From Arenicellales bacterium (GTDB taxonomy: Bacteria; Pseudomonadota; Gammaproteobacteria; Arenicellales; JAHEKD01): a DNA stretch of 64,000 nucleotides. The position numbers were made by a program, and so were the translations under genes. Of this stretch, positions 34,756 through 43,065 are shown in pieces. The stretch lies in contig JANQSD010000023.1 of NCBI GenBank assembly GCA_028284225.1, positions 98,050-162,049 on the forward strand, in the 5' to 3' direction. The notes below the pieces were generated by a model, which saw nothing but the letters and a program-made list of their open reading frames with translations, had not been told where the DNA came from and searched no databases. Each line of letters starts with the position of its first letter. The first letter of the stretch is position 1.

Positions 34756-36444
34756 ATGAAATTAATCGATTCCAGGCGTTTAACCGGCCCTAATTTGCTT
34801 TGGGAAAAATGCGGTGCCATTATTGATGTTGAATATGATGATGCCGATAAGCAAGTCGTTGGTTTATGGTCAAACTATGTACGAGAAATTTTAGATAGAC
34901 TAAACTGGATTGACCAGCAGTATACAATTCGGCAATATCCTAACGGTGCCAGCCTGGCAATTTCAGCGCCGATTGATGTGCTTTATACGGCTACGGAAAT
35001 CAACGAATGGTGCTGGGATAGCGCAGTAGATTTTTTAATGGATGGTCATCAACCGGACTTCGAACGGGCAGTAGAAGGTTTTGTTAAGGAAGTTGAAAAA
35101 GAAGCCAACCCAAATGTGTTAGCAATCCAGCAATTTGCCCTGGAAAATAATTTGCCGTTTTTGCGTGATGACGATGAAATATCCCTGGGCCTTGGAAAAT
35201 ATAGTCAAACCTGGGGAATTGATGATTTACCTGCGCTTTCGAGTTTAGACACAGATTCATATCAATTAATTCCAGTCGGATTGGTAACCGGTACCAACGG
35301 AAAAACCACATCGACTCGACTTGCTTCACATATTGTCCAGGTCGCTGGCTTGAATGCAGGAATTAGTTCGACTGACTGGATTGCTGTTAACAACGATATT
35401 ATTGATAAAGGGGATTATTCCGGCCCCGGTGGGGCCAGAGGTGTATTACGTGACCAGCGGGTTGATCTGGCAATCCTGGAAACTGCCAGAGGTGGTTTAT
35501 TGAGGCGTGGATTGGGCGTTAATCAAGCTAACACAGCGCTGATTACTAATATTGCCGAAGATCATATGGGTGAATTCGGGGTGCAGACTCTGGATGAACT
35601 GGCTGATGTAAAGTGGATTGTTTCTTCTGTTTTGAGTCATAACGACAAGCTTGTTTTAAACGCTGATGACCCGTTATTAATTGAGCGTGCAAAGCGCTAC
35701 GATTATGATGTTGCCTGGTTTTCCCCCGACGCTGGCAATTCTTTGGTTCAAGAAAATATTGCAAGTGCGAAGTGGGCGTGTACAGTCGAAAACGACAAAA
35801 TCGTTTTCTATGCCGATGGAGTAAGACATATTTTACTTGATGTTAGTGATGTCTCGATTACGCTTAGCGGTGCAGCCAGACATAACGTTCAAAATGTGCT
35901 GGGAGTTGTATTACTAACGGCTGCATTAAAAATTTCACTTGAATGTATTGTCGAGGGCTTGAAAACGTTTTCTAATGCAGACAACCCGGGGCGTTGCAAT
36001 TTATTCGAAATCAATGGCGCAAAGGTCATAGTAGATTTTGCCCACAACCCACACGGCATGCAGGCCTTTATTTCAATTGCCAGAAACTTAACTGCCAAGC
36101 GTAAGTTATTGGTGAACGGACAAGCAGGTGATCGATCAGATGAAGATATTAAGCAACTGGCTATTTCCTCAGTTGACGGCGTTGATTTCGATAAAGTCAT
36201 CATTAAATTGATGAAAAAATATAACCGAGGCAGAGCAACGGGAGAAACTGCAGATATCTTAAAACAGCAATATATGCTTAATGGCATCGCAGAAGAAAAG
36301 ATTAGCCTGGTAGAACAAGAAATTGATGCAGTAAAGCAAGCTATCGAATGGTCACAGCCTGGAGATTTGTTGATACTTTTAATCCACGAAGATCGAAATA
36401 AAGTATTGGAGTTGCTTGCTGGTCTTGAAAAACAGGCAAGCTAA
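34756..36444 (+). CDS. CphA-like Mur ligase family protein lacking the ATP-grasp domain
   Basis: 562 aa. From about residue 172 it has a complete Mur ligase module closely parallel to the one in CphA: VTGTNGKTTSTRLASH near 177, ETARGGLLRRGLG, VLNADDPLL and DFAHNPHGMQAF near 428. The first 170 residues are not an ATP-grasp domain, and they start RLTGPNLLWEKCGA. It follows cphA by 60 bp in the same direction. CphA needs both domains to add Asp and Arg; a Mur-only paralogue could add a single residue, cap or prime chains, or join dipeptides. No function is assigned. Confidence 0.75.
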   Translation: MKLIDSRRLTGPNLLWEKCGAIIDVEYDDADKQVVGLWSNYVREILDRLNWIDQQYTIRQYPNGASLAISAPIDVLYTATEINEWCWDSAVDFLMDGHQPDFERAVEGFVKEVEKEANPNVLAIQQFALENNLPFLRDDDEISLGLGKYSQTWGIDDLPALSSLDTDSYQLIPVGLVTGTNGKTTSTRLASHIVQVAGLNAGISSTDWIAVNNDIIDKGDYSGPGGARGVLRDQRVDLAILETARGGLLRRGLGVNQANTALITNIAEDHMGEFGVQTLDELADVKWIVSSVLSHNDKLVLNADDPLLIERAKRYDYDVAWFSPDAGNSLVQENIASAKWACTVENDKIVFYADGVRHILLDVSDVSITLSGAARHNVQNVLGVVLLTAALKISLECIVEGLKTFSNADNPGRCNLFEINGAKVIVDFAHNPHGMQAFISIARNLTAKRKLLVNGQAGDRSDEDIKQLAISSVDGVDFDKVIIKLMKKYNRGRATGETADILKQQYMLNGIAEEKISLVEQEIDAVKQAIEWSQPGDLLILLIHEDRNKVLELLAGLEKQAS

Positions 36445-36459
36445 GTATGGAGGGAAAAT

Positions 36460-37251
36460 ATGGCCGAGTTGAGCTTCGATATCGAAGCCTATTCTCCTGC
36501 ACAGATTGCAGCTCGGGTTGAAGCTGTTGCCGAAATCAAGGCAAATCTAAAATTCCATAAACTTTTATTGTTAGGAATATTAGCTGGAGTTTTTATTGGT
36601 TTCGGAGCGTTGTCTTACACCTTGGTTGTGACTGGGAGTAATCTGGGTTTTGGCCCGACTCGCTTAATCGGTGGGATCGCTTTTTCTGTGGGTTTAATTT
36701 TAGTCATCATAGGTGGGGCTGAGTTATTTACCGGTAATGCGTTGATGGTGATGGCCTGGGTGGATCAAAAAATCCCAATAACTAAATTAATCAGAAATTG
36801 GGTGATTGTTTACCTGGGTAACTTTATTGGCGCGATTGGTCTGGCAGTGCTGGTTAGCCTTTCTGGGGTAATTGAGTCTGTTGCTATTGCTGACACAGTA
36901 GCTAAAATCGCCGGCACTAAACTCGATTTACCTGCAAGCCAGGCTTTTTTCAGAGGAATCTTGTGTAATATTCTGGTCTGTTTAGCTGTTTGGATGAGTT
37001 TTGCAGCCAGGAGAGTATCCGGAAAGGTGCTGGTAATTGTGTTTCCCATTGCAATGTTTGTCATGATTGGTTTTGAACATTCTGTTGCCAATATGTATGT
37101 CATTCCTGTTGCGATGATTGCAGATATTGTAGCGGTTGATATAGCTGGCCTATTGGTGAATTTGGTGTTAGTTACCCTGGGTAATATAATCGGTGGCGCC
37201 GTGTTTGTAGCTTTAGTGTATTGGTTAATTTATCGCTATCATTCAGTTTAA
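36460..37251 (+). CDS. Formate/nitrite transporter (FNT) family channel
   Basis: 263 aa with about six membrane helices and FNT-like repeats (FSVGLILVIIGGAELFTGNALM, GILCNILVCLAVWMSFAARRVSGK, GFEHSVANMYVIP). These match the asymmetric hexamer-fold proteins that pass formate, nitrite or hydrosulfide. GGAGGG sits right before the ATG. It is 15 bp after the CphA-like gene, so it may be in the cyanophycin operon; what it would carry there is unknown. FocA/NirC naming cannot be decided from sequence alone. Confidence 0.82.
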   Translation: MAELSFDIEAYSPAQIAARVEAVAEIKANLKFHKLLLLGILAGVFIGFGALSYTLVVTGSNLGFGPTRLIGGIAFSVGLILVIIGGAELFTGNALMVMAWVDQKIPITKLIRNWVIVYLGNFIGAIGLAVLVSLSGVIESVAIADTVAKIAGTKLDLPASQAFFRGILCNILVCLAVWMSFAARRVSGKVLVIVFPIAMFVMIGFEHSVANMYVIPVAMIADIVAVDIAGLLVNLVLVTLGNIIGGAVFVALVYWLIYRYHSV

Positions 37252-37300
37252 TGACAATTAGCTGTGTTAATGTTAAATCGCTAAAATTATCACCGGATTG

Positions 37301-38254
37301 ATGAAAATTAAGCAAATGACAAATCAGTTGCTAAACATTTTTGTCTTTATAATGGTTTGCGCAACGTCCCAAGCTAGTTACGCCAATACCTATGTTCTAC
37401 CACCTGTAGACCAGGATATGATTGGTCAGATTGAGCAGATAATCGTAGGCCGGGATACGACCTTATCTGATCAGGCTCGTGACTTTAACGTCGGTTTCGA
37501 TGAAATTCGTTTAGCGAATAAAGATGTTGATCCGTGGTTGCCGCAAAACAATTCTGAACTAATTGTTCCAACCCAGCATCTACTGCCTGATGTGTCTAGG
37601 AAAGGGATTGTTCTGAATGTGCCGGAAATGCGCCTTTATTACTTCCCCAAATCAGTTTCAATTGAAAACAGGCCGGTTGTCGTTACCCATCCTGTCAGCA
37701 TAGGTCGTGGAGACTGGGAAACACCGTTGGGCGAGACTCGAATTATTAGCAAGAAAATTGATCCGGAATGGCGTCCTCCGGAATCCATTCGTGAAGAACA
37801 TTTATTAGACGGTGAATTTTTGCCTGAAGTGGTGCCTGCCGGACCTGACAACCCACTCGGCAGGCATGCGTTAAGATTGAGTTTGCCGGGTTATTTGATC
37901 CATGGCACTAACAAGCCTTATGGAATCGGTATGCGAGTGACGCACGGTTGTATCCGTATGTACCCGGAGGATATTGAAGCCATGTTCAATCAGATCAAAG
38001 TCAATACAACGGTCAATATTGTCCACCAACCCTATAAGTTCGGTTGGTTTTTGAATAAAGCTTACATGGAAGCTCATCCGTTGATTCAGCCAGACGATAG
38101 TTACAAAATGGATACTCGCGCTTTGTACCAGGCGATCAATGCATTCAATTCAAAACTACCTCAAGGGCAGCGCATTAATTGGGAAGATGCCAAAAAAATT
38201 GCTCAAAATCCAACTGGAATTCCAACACCAGTGAAAATCGATAACTATTTATAA
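37301..38254 (+). CDS. L,D-transpeptidase (YkuD domain, ErfK/YbiS type)
   Basis: About 317 aa exported protein: N-terminal signal region to about residue 28 (SQASYA), then a LysM-like stretch (VGRDTTLSDQARDFNVG), then a YkuD domain from about 100. The active site is IHGTNKPYGIG followed by THGCIRM, giving catalytic His and Cys. Members link Lpp to peptidoglycan or make 3-3 crosslinks; an Lpp-like lipoprotein is encoded next to it on the other strand, which supports the first role. Start ATG 37301 is preferred to the TTG one codon earlier. Confidence 0.88.
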   Translation: MKIKQMTNQLLNIFVFIMVCATSQASYANTYVLPPVDQDMIGQIEQIIVGRDTTLSDQARDFNVGFDEIRLANKDVDPWLPQNNSELIVPTQHLLPDVSRKGIVLNVPEMRLYYFPKSVSIENRPVVVTHPVSIGRGDWETPLGETRIISKKIDPEWRPPESIREEHLLDGEFLPEVVPAGPDNPLGRHALRLSLPGYLIHGTNKPYGIGMRVTHGCIRMYPEDIEAMFNQIKVNTTVNIVHQPYKFGWFLNKAYMEAHPLIQPDDSYKMDTRALYQAINAFNSKLPQGQRINWEDAKKIAQNPTGIPTPVKIDNYL

Positions 38255-38263
38255 GCGATTAAA

Positions 38264-38293
38264 GGGTTGCTGAGGCTGACATAACAGCAACCC
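38264..38293 (-). terminator. Hairpin between convergent L,D-transpeptidase and Lpp-like genes
   Basis: GGGTTGCTG (38264-38272) and CAGCAACCC (38285-38293) form a 9-bp perfect stem with a 12-nt loop. On the minus strand it is followed by TTTAAT, so it could end the Lpp-like transcript; on the plus strand the flank is A-rich, unlike a terminator tail. Confidence 0.5.
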
Positions 38294-38325
38294 AAAAAAC
38301 ATAGCAGCCAATACAGGATGCCAGA

Positions 38326-38547
38326 TTACTTCTGCATTGCTTTTTTAAACATGTTATCGATTTTTTGATCAGTCTCTGCAGCAGCTACTGCAGCCTGGTT
38401 CGCCACATCGTTGGCTTCGTTAGCCTTGGCCAGCGCTTCTTCCGCGAGTGCGCGAACTTCGGCCAGTTCTTTTTTAGTTGCACAACCTGTCAGTGTGACC
38501 ATGACGGCGAGTAAACTGATTAGTGAAATTTTCTTAAGATGTTTCAT
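38326..38547 (-). CDS. Lpp/OprI-like outer-membrane lipoprotein
   Basis: 73 aa. Signal peptide with lipobox LTGC at about residues 19-22, so mature Cys22 would be lipidated. The rest is an Ala-rich heptad coiled coil (alanine zipper) ending in Lys (KKAMQK), the pattern of Braun-type lipoproteins and Pseudomonas OprI, whose terminal Lys is linked to peptidoglycan by an L,D-transpeptidase. AGGAG precedes the ATG. Two L,D-transpeptidase genes flank it, which fits this job. Confidence 0.82.
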   Translation of the reverse strand: MKHLKKISLISLLAVMVTLTGCATKKELAEVRALAEEALAKANEANDVANQAAVAAAETDQKIDNMFKKAMQK

Positions 38548-38576
38548 ATCGATTAGTCTCCTTTTTGTTTAGAAAG

Positions 38577-39146
38577 TTATTCAATTACCACTTTGGTGCC
38601 TATTTTGAGCCATTTTGACAATTGGGTAATTTGTTCGTTAGTTAGCGCCACACAACCATTGGTCCAGTTGAATGCTTGATGAACTTCAATATCTCCATTA
38701 CCTATACCATGAATACCAAGATAAGCACCGAGTTTTGTATTTCTCGGGGCCGTTCCACTAGTATTTTGCTGCAGTCTAATTTTTGTATACGTATTTTTGT
38801 CGATGATTCCCTGGTCCAGAGCGAGTTGAGCATGATATGTAGTCGGGTAGTTGATTTCAAAAAAAGTATGAAATTTACTGTCGTGATTGATTCTGATAAT
38901 GCTGAACTCTCCACGGGGTGTTTTGTCGTCGCCTTTTATATGCAGATCAGTTACACCACCTCGTCCTAATGAGATATCTTCCATGCTGTCGATGACCTGA
39001 TTATGATTCATGACTTTGAGAACTGAGTTATCAGTATCAATCAATATCCATACGTATGCCTGGCTAGCGGAAGGATAGAGCAACAATACTAATCCTAAGT
39101 GTAGAATTAATTGCTTGATGGTCGCTATCAATGGACCCTGGCTCAT
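38577..39146 (-). CDS. L,D-transpeptidase family protein (short YkuD type)
   Basis: 189 aa with a hydrophobic export segment near residues 10-28 (LILHLGLVLLLYPSASQA). The catalytic region is GIHGIGNGD and NWTNGCVALTNEQI near residue 165, with active Cys. It lacks the LysM-like part of the other enzyme at 37301-38254. It reads in the same direction as the Lpp-like gene, ending 30 bp before it. It may be a peptidoglycan L,D-transpeptidase or carboxypeptidase (YafK-like); the precise reaction is open. Confidence 0.8.
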   Translation of the reverse strand: MSQGPLIATIKQLILHLGLVLLLYPSASQAYVWILIDTDNSVLKVMNHNQVIDSMEDISLGRGGVTDLHIKGDDKTPRGEFSIIRINHDSKFHTFFEINYPTTYHAQLALDQGIIDKNTYTKIRLQQNTSGTAPRNTKLGAYLGIHGIGNGDIEVHQAFNWTNGCVALTNEQITQLSKWLKIGTKVVIE

Positions 39147-39303
39147 CTGTTACAATTCCGAATCGAACTATCTGTTGCTTGAATTCCAGTACCAAATACT
39201 GAAAACTCACTCAGAAATATTACCATGCTCATAATGAATAATGGTATTTTCAATCTAATCAATCTCGATGACTGCCGAGAACGACTGAGTTGTTAATAAT
39301 CAG

Positions 39304-40275
39304 CTATCTAACCAATGGTGGGTATTCCTTTTTTACCCTGGATTTAAACTCCTTTGGATGAACAACTAATATATCGCACTCTACATCATCCAAGACAGTC
39401 TCGGTTGTGCCACCGATAAATACTTGTTCAAATCGGCTCTTACAGCTTGAGCCCATTATCAATAAATCTGTTTTTGATTTTTTAACATATTTAGGTAATG
39501 TGTATTTGGCTTCACCGTCCTCTAAGACGATAGCTTCATGTTCTATATTTAGCTGATCAGCTAATTTAAATAGTGATTGGCGATGAGATTCTCGAAGTTG
39601 TTGATCAACTTCCTGGTTGAAAATGCTATTAAAATTCCCTCCCCATGGGTAAATTGTTTGCGGAACGTCCAGAATTGAATAATAAGTGTGATAAACCTTA
39701 AGCTTTCCATTCAATTTGTGAGTTAATAGTTTACCCAGTTGCAGCATATCTAAATCTGCGGATTGAGAGTCTTGTTCTTCGTCCACGGGATTGACTGAAC
39801 AAGTAATAGTTGGCGTTGACCACAAATTGTCGGGTTTTACGAATAGCATTGGAAAAGGGCAATTCATGATCAAATTCCAGTCAGCACTATTGAATATCGC
39901 TCTGGAAAACTTGTTATGATGATGCGTATCCTTAACGATCATAAAAGGTTGACGCTGCATTGCCTGTCTCACGATGCCCTCATGTAGGGGATAATCCCAT
40001 ATGGATTCGCAGTTGACCTTGAAACCCTGTTGGCGTAACGGCGAGGCCAGCTGTTCCAGGGTTTGATAATGTTGTTTTAAATAATTATCGATTTGTTGAT
40101 GAACATCATTTAGATCCAGCAATTCTTTGTGCTCAATTAAGTTGGAGTCGTAACTGCAGATGAGTAATTCAAGGTCCAGGTTTAATTTCTTCGCAATAAT
40201 ACTAGCCTGAGCGAGTGCCGGTTGTTCTTTACAAGTTGGATCAATAACGACTAATAAATGATTGGTCAGTTCCAT
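39304..40275 (-). CDS. Tandem universal stress protein (UspE-like)
   Basis: 323 aa with two UspA domains: about 6-150 (LLVVIDPTCKEQPALAQA) and about 160-310. The second carries the ATP-binding-type end motif IMGSSCKSRFEQVFIGGTTETVL. A homologue of equal length lies at 41303-42274, so this is a local duplication around the hsp20 gene. It is divergent from hsp20; the shared 254-bp region contains two FNR/ANR-like sites, suggesting oxygen-limited induction. Confidence 0.85.
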   Translation of the reverse strand: MELTNHLLVVIDPTCKEQPALAQASIIAKKLNLDLELLICSYDSNLIEHKELLDLNDVHQQIDNYLKQHYQTLEQLASPLRQQGFKVNCESIWDYPLHEGIVRQAMQRQPFMIVKDTHHHNKFSRAIFNSADWNLIMNCPFPMLFVKPDNLWSTPTITCSVNPVDEEQDSQSADLDMLQLGKLLTHKLNGKLKVYHTYYSILDVPQTIYPWGGNFNSIFNQEVDQQLRESHRQSLFKLADQLNIEHEAIVLEDGEAKYTLPKYVKKSKTDLLIMGSSCKSRFEQVFIGGTTETVLDDVECDILVVHPKEFKSRVKKEYPPLVR

Positions 40276-40336
40276 TTATCACCTTCGATGGTTTTAATCT
40301 CGATAACCAGATTAGCAGTTAATAGCTTTAATAGAC

Positions 40337-40350
40337 TTGACTATGATCAA
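40337..40350. promoter_or_regulatory. FNR/ANR-like binding site
   Basis: TTGACTATGATCAA matches the TTGAT/C-N4-ATCAA consensus of FNR/ANR regulators, one half-site base different. It lies 62 bp upstream of the minus-strand Usp ATG. A second dyad lies 100 bp away. Confidence 0.5.
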
Positions 40351-40449
40351 ATCAATGTTTGTTGACGTTATTAATAACAACATGTGTGGACCCTCTTAGG
40401 CAGGCAGTTTGTGTTCATGTAAGTCAATTTCTTAAAAAAGTTCTTCAAT

Positions 40450-40463
40450 TTGACAAAAGTCAA
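40450..40463. promoter_or_regulatory. Second FNR/ANR-like dyad upstream of hsp20
   Basis: TTGACAAAAGTCAA is a perfect dyad TTGAC-N4-GTCAA, 66 bp before the hsp20 ATG. It is close to, but not exactly, the FNR consensus. FNR, ANR or DNR family regulators are the likely readers. Confidence 0.45.
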
Positions 40464-40529
40464 GGTGATTAGATGAGGCTTTGAGTAGTATTTTTTGCAT
40501 TAATCAAACTTAATTCAAAGGAGACTACG

Positions 40530-41018
40530 ATGAAGTTAACTCCCCAAGGGAAACGACGAGTTTCCACTAGGTCGGATCAAAATTACAGTCCACTATTCAG
40601 TTTGCAAAATGACATCAATTCATTATTCGATGACTGGTTTAATGTGGATTTATATCGAACCGGCAACGAGGTCAAACAGGCTTTTGTGCCAGCTGTGGAT
40701 TTGCTGCATGATGAAGAATCGTATCAGATAAAAGCAGAACTACCTGGCCTTAAAGAGGATGATATAGAGCTATTTATTGAAGATGGCTATATGGTCATTA
40801 AAGGTGAGCGCAAAGACGAACAAAGGCAGGAAAAGGATAATTACATTGTTCATGAATCGAATTATGGTTCATTCTACCGTTCTTTCCCATTACCTAAAGA
40901 TGTAGATCTTGAAAAAGACAGCAAGGCAACATTAAAGGATGGTTTGTTAACAGTGCAACTACAAAAACTTGCCGATGAGAAACCGAAAAGAGAACAAATC
41001 AAAATCAAAAGTTCTTAG
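40530..41018 (+). CDS. Hsp20-type small heat shock protein
   Basis: 162 aa alpha-crystallin protein. The crystallin domain spans about 48-150, from FVPAVDLLHDEESYQIKAEL to TLKDGLLTVQLQK, and includes the usual GERKDE and the G-x-L box (DGLLTVQL). It prevents protein aggregation in the cytoplasm. AAGGAG precedes the ATG. The next two genes follow within 25 bp, so it likely leads a three-gene stress operon controlled by the FNR/ANR-like sites. Confidence 0.9.
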   Translation: MKLTPQGKRRVSTRSDQNYSPLFSLQNDINSLFDDWFNVDLYRTGNEVKQAFVPAVDLLHDEESYQIKAELPGLKEDDIELFIEDGYMVIKGERKDEQRQEKDNYIVHESNYGSFYRSFPLPKDVDLEKDSKATLKDGLLTVQLQKLADEKPKREQIKIKSS

Positions 41019-41032
41019 CAGGTATCTTTAAA

Positions 41033-41278
41033 ATGTCAATTGAGCAACAAATCACAGCGATTTTGGGTTGGTGTTCAGTGATTAATATCTTTCTGCTATT
41101 TTTGGCTTTTATTATAGTGACGCTATTTCAGAGTCAGATTGTCCAATTACATGCTCGTTTGTTCGGCCTGAATAAACAAGAAATTCCGGCGTTATATTTT
41201 GAGTATCTGGGTCACTATAAGCTATTAATCCTGATTTTCAATCTGGTTCCTTATATCGCAATCAAGGTGGTGCTGTGA
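41033..41278 (+). CDS. Small two- or three-span membrane protein, DUF6868-like
   Basis: 81 aa; hydrophobic segments near 12-32 and 58-78, with a polar middle part (LFGLNKQEIPALYFEYLGHYK). I recognise it as similar to the small membrane family DUF6868; its role is unknown. It is 14 bp after hsp20 and 24 bp before the second Usp gene, so it seems part of the same stress operon. Confidence 0.65.
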   Translation: MSIEQQITAILGWCSVINIFLLFLAFIIVTLFQSQIVQLHARLFGLNKQEIPALYFEYLGHYKLLILIFNLVPYIAIKVVL

Positions 41279-41302
41279 AGTTAGTAACCGGAGGTTAAAT
41301 TA

Positions 41303-42274
41303 ATGAGTGCTGATACAATTTTAGTCGTCATCGATCCTACCCATATCAAGCAGCATGCTTTGGAGCAAGCAGCCGTTCTGGCCGAAAAGCTTGACAAAAA
41401 ATTAGAATTATTTATTTCTACGCATGATGATTCATTAAAGCATTATCGAGAGATTTTAGGTGAAGAAGTGTTAGAAACATCAAGAACCTTAACCCTGGAT
41501 AAGCTTTCTGGTGCGTTACAAGGAATGGCTGAGCCGTACAGATTTAAAAAGCTGGAAGTAGCTTACGATGTAAGCTGGGACTGGCCCTTGTACGAAGGGA
41601 TAATCCGCAAAGCCCTGCAAACCAAGCCTTTTATGATTGTTAAGGATACTCACTATCATTCAAAACTTTCACGTGCGATGTTAAGAAATACTGATTGGAG
41701 TTTAATCAAAAATTGTCCATTTCCCATTCTGTTTGACAAACAGATTGAAAAAAAGCAGTCACCATTAATTATTTCCAGTATCAATCCTATTAACGAAGCT
41801 GAAGAACAAATTGATAAAGATATTCTTAAGTTGGGACAAACACTAGCTAGTGCATTGGATGGTGTACACAAAGTATTTCATTGTTATAAACCTGTCACTG
41901 CCGGTTTTGTCGGTTTAGGTGATGGTCGTTATGGTTCATCTTTGCAGGAGCAAAACCAGGAGATCGAAAAAATGCACAAAAACCGAATCGAGTCTCTAGC
42001 TGTTGAGATGGGGATGGACTCAACCAATATTATTTTTGAGCAAGGAGATGCGAAAACCCTGCTGCCGCAAATTGTTGATGATCTCAAAGCCGATCTGGTG
42101 TTAATGGGGTCACAAACTAAAAGCGGTATTAAACAAGCCTTTGTCGGCTCTACGGCTGAAGCTGTGCTGGATGAAATAGGTTGTAACGTACTGGTGCTTA
42201 AACCCGATTCGTTTACAACATCTGTTAGCGCTGAGGCACCACCTGAGTATCCGCAAGTGGTTTGGCCAATATAA
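41303..42274 (+). CDS. Tandem universal stress protein (UspE-like), paralogue of 39304-40275
   Basis: 323 aa with the same two-domain layout as its neighbour. It starts ILVVIDPTHIKQHALEQA and ends its second domain with LMGSQTKSGIKQAFVGSTAEAVL. Shared features such as WDWPLYEGI and FMIVKDTHYHSKLSRA show that the two genes duplicated from one ancestor. GGAGG lies 12 nt upstream. It is the last gene of the hsp20 unit. Confidence 0.85.
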   Translation: MSADTILVVIDPTHIKQHALEQAAVLAEKLDKKLELFISTHDDSLKHYREILGEEVLETSRTLTLDKLSGALQGMAEPYRFKKLEVAYDVSWDWPLYEGIIRKALQTKPFMIVKDTHYHSKLSRAMLRNTDWSLIKNCPFPILFDKQIEKKQSPLIISSINPINEAEEQIDKDILKLGQTLASALDGVHKVFHCYKPVTAGFVGLGDGRYGSSLQEQNQEIEKMHKNRIESLAVEMGMDSTNIIFEQGDAKTLLPQIVDDLKADLVLMGSQTKSGIKQAFVGSTAEAVLDEIGCNVLVLKPDSFTTSVSAEAPPEYPQVVWPI

Positions 42275-42343
42275 ACAAACTGGAATCAGGCTGATAATAA
42301 CGAAATTCGTAAAATTTGGTGATGTATGAAAAATTGTTTTGAG

Positions 42344-43012
42344 CTAAACAGCTTTTAAATTCTGCTCTATGCGTTGATGTAAGGGGCTGCTGCGCGGAAA
42401 GTGAGCGCGTAGGAATTCCATTTGATCAGCTAGAATCCGTTTTTTCTGCAGAAAAATAAATTCCGCATGATTAGGTGTGAATGGAATCGCCAATAATTTC
42501 ATCCCTGCTTCTTCAGGACGATTTCCGCCTTTATGCTGATTGCAGCGTTTACAGGCAGTTACGCAATTATTCCAGTCATCGATACCGCCTCTGACCAGAG
42601 GGGTGACGTGATCACGCGATAACTCTGAGTCGTGGAATTTTTGCCCACAGTACAAGCATAAATTGAAGTCACGTTGAAAAAGCGCCTGGTTGCTCAGCGG
42701 CGGCGTATAATTCTCATGCAATTTGTTTTTGGCATAGATGCCGCCATGAGTCGCAATAATCGAATTGATTTGCAGCTCACTACGTACTCCGGTTTTAGCG
42801 TTGATACCGCCATGAATCATGAGCAAATCACTACCGCATTCATATAGAACTACACCGAGATAATAATATTTGGCCGCTTGCTGATAATTGATCCATTCCA
42901 GCGGTAGACCCGATGCATCGGTTCTCAAAATTGCCTGAGCTAAATGATGTTGACTTGGTTTTTGCATATCATAATCCGCCATCAGCCAGTCTGATTTTGG
43001 AGCGCATAGCAT
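42344..43012 (-). CDS. HNH endonuclease family protein
   Basis: 222 aa. The HNH core is in the second half: CLYCGQKF, then SRDHVTPLVRGG, then NNCVTACKRCNQHKGG, giving paired CxxC zinc sites and the H-N-H residues. Such stand-alone chromosomal HNH proteins are common in proteobacteria and are often of unknown target. No defence partner or mobile element is seen nearby. Confidence 0.8.
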   Translation of the reverse strand: MLCAPKSDWLMADYDMQKPSQHHLAQAILRTDASGLPLEWINYQQAAKYYYLGVVLYECGSDLLMIHGGINAKTGVRSELQINSIIATHGGIYAKNKLHENYTPPLSNQALFQRDFNLCLYCGQKFHDSELSRDHVTPLVRGGIDDWNNCVTACKRCNQHKGGNRPEEAGMKLLAIPFTPNHAEFIFLQKKRILADQMEFLRAHFPRSSPLHQRIEQNLKAV

Positions 43013-43065
43013 AGTGAAAATTGATTAAAAACAGAAGCTTATGGGTAATTTTATTGTATGCTAAA

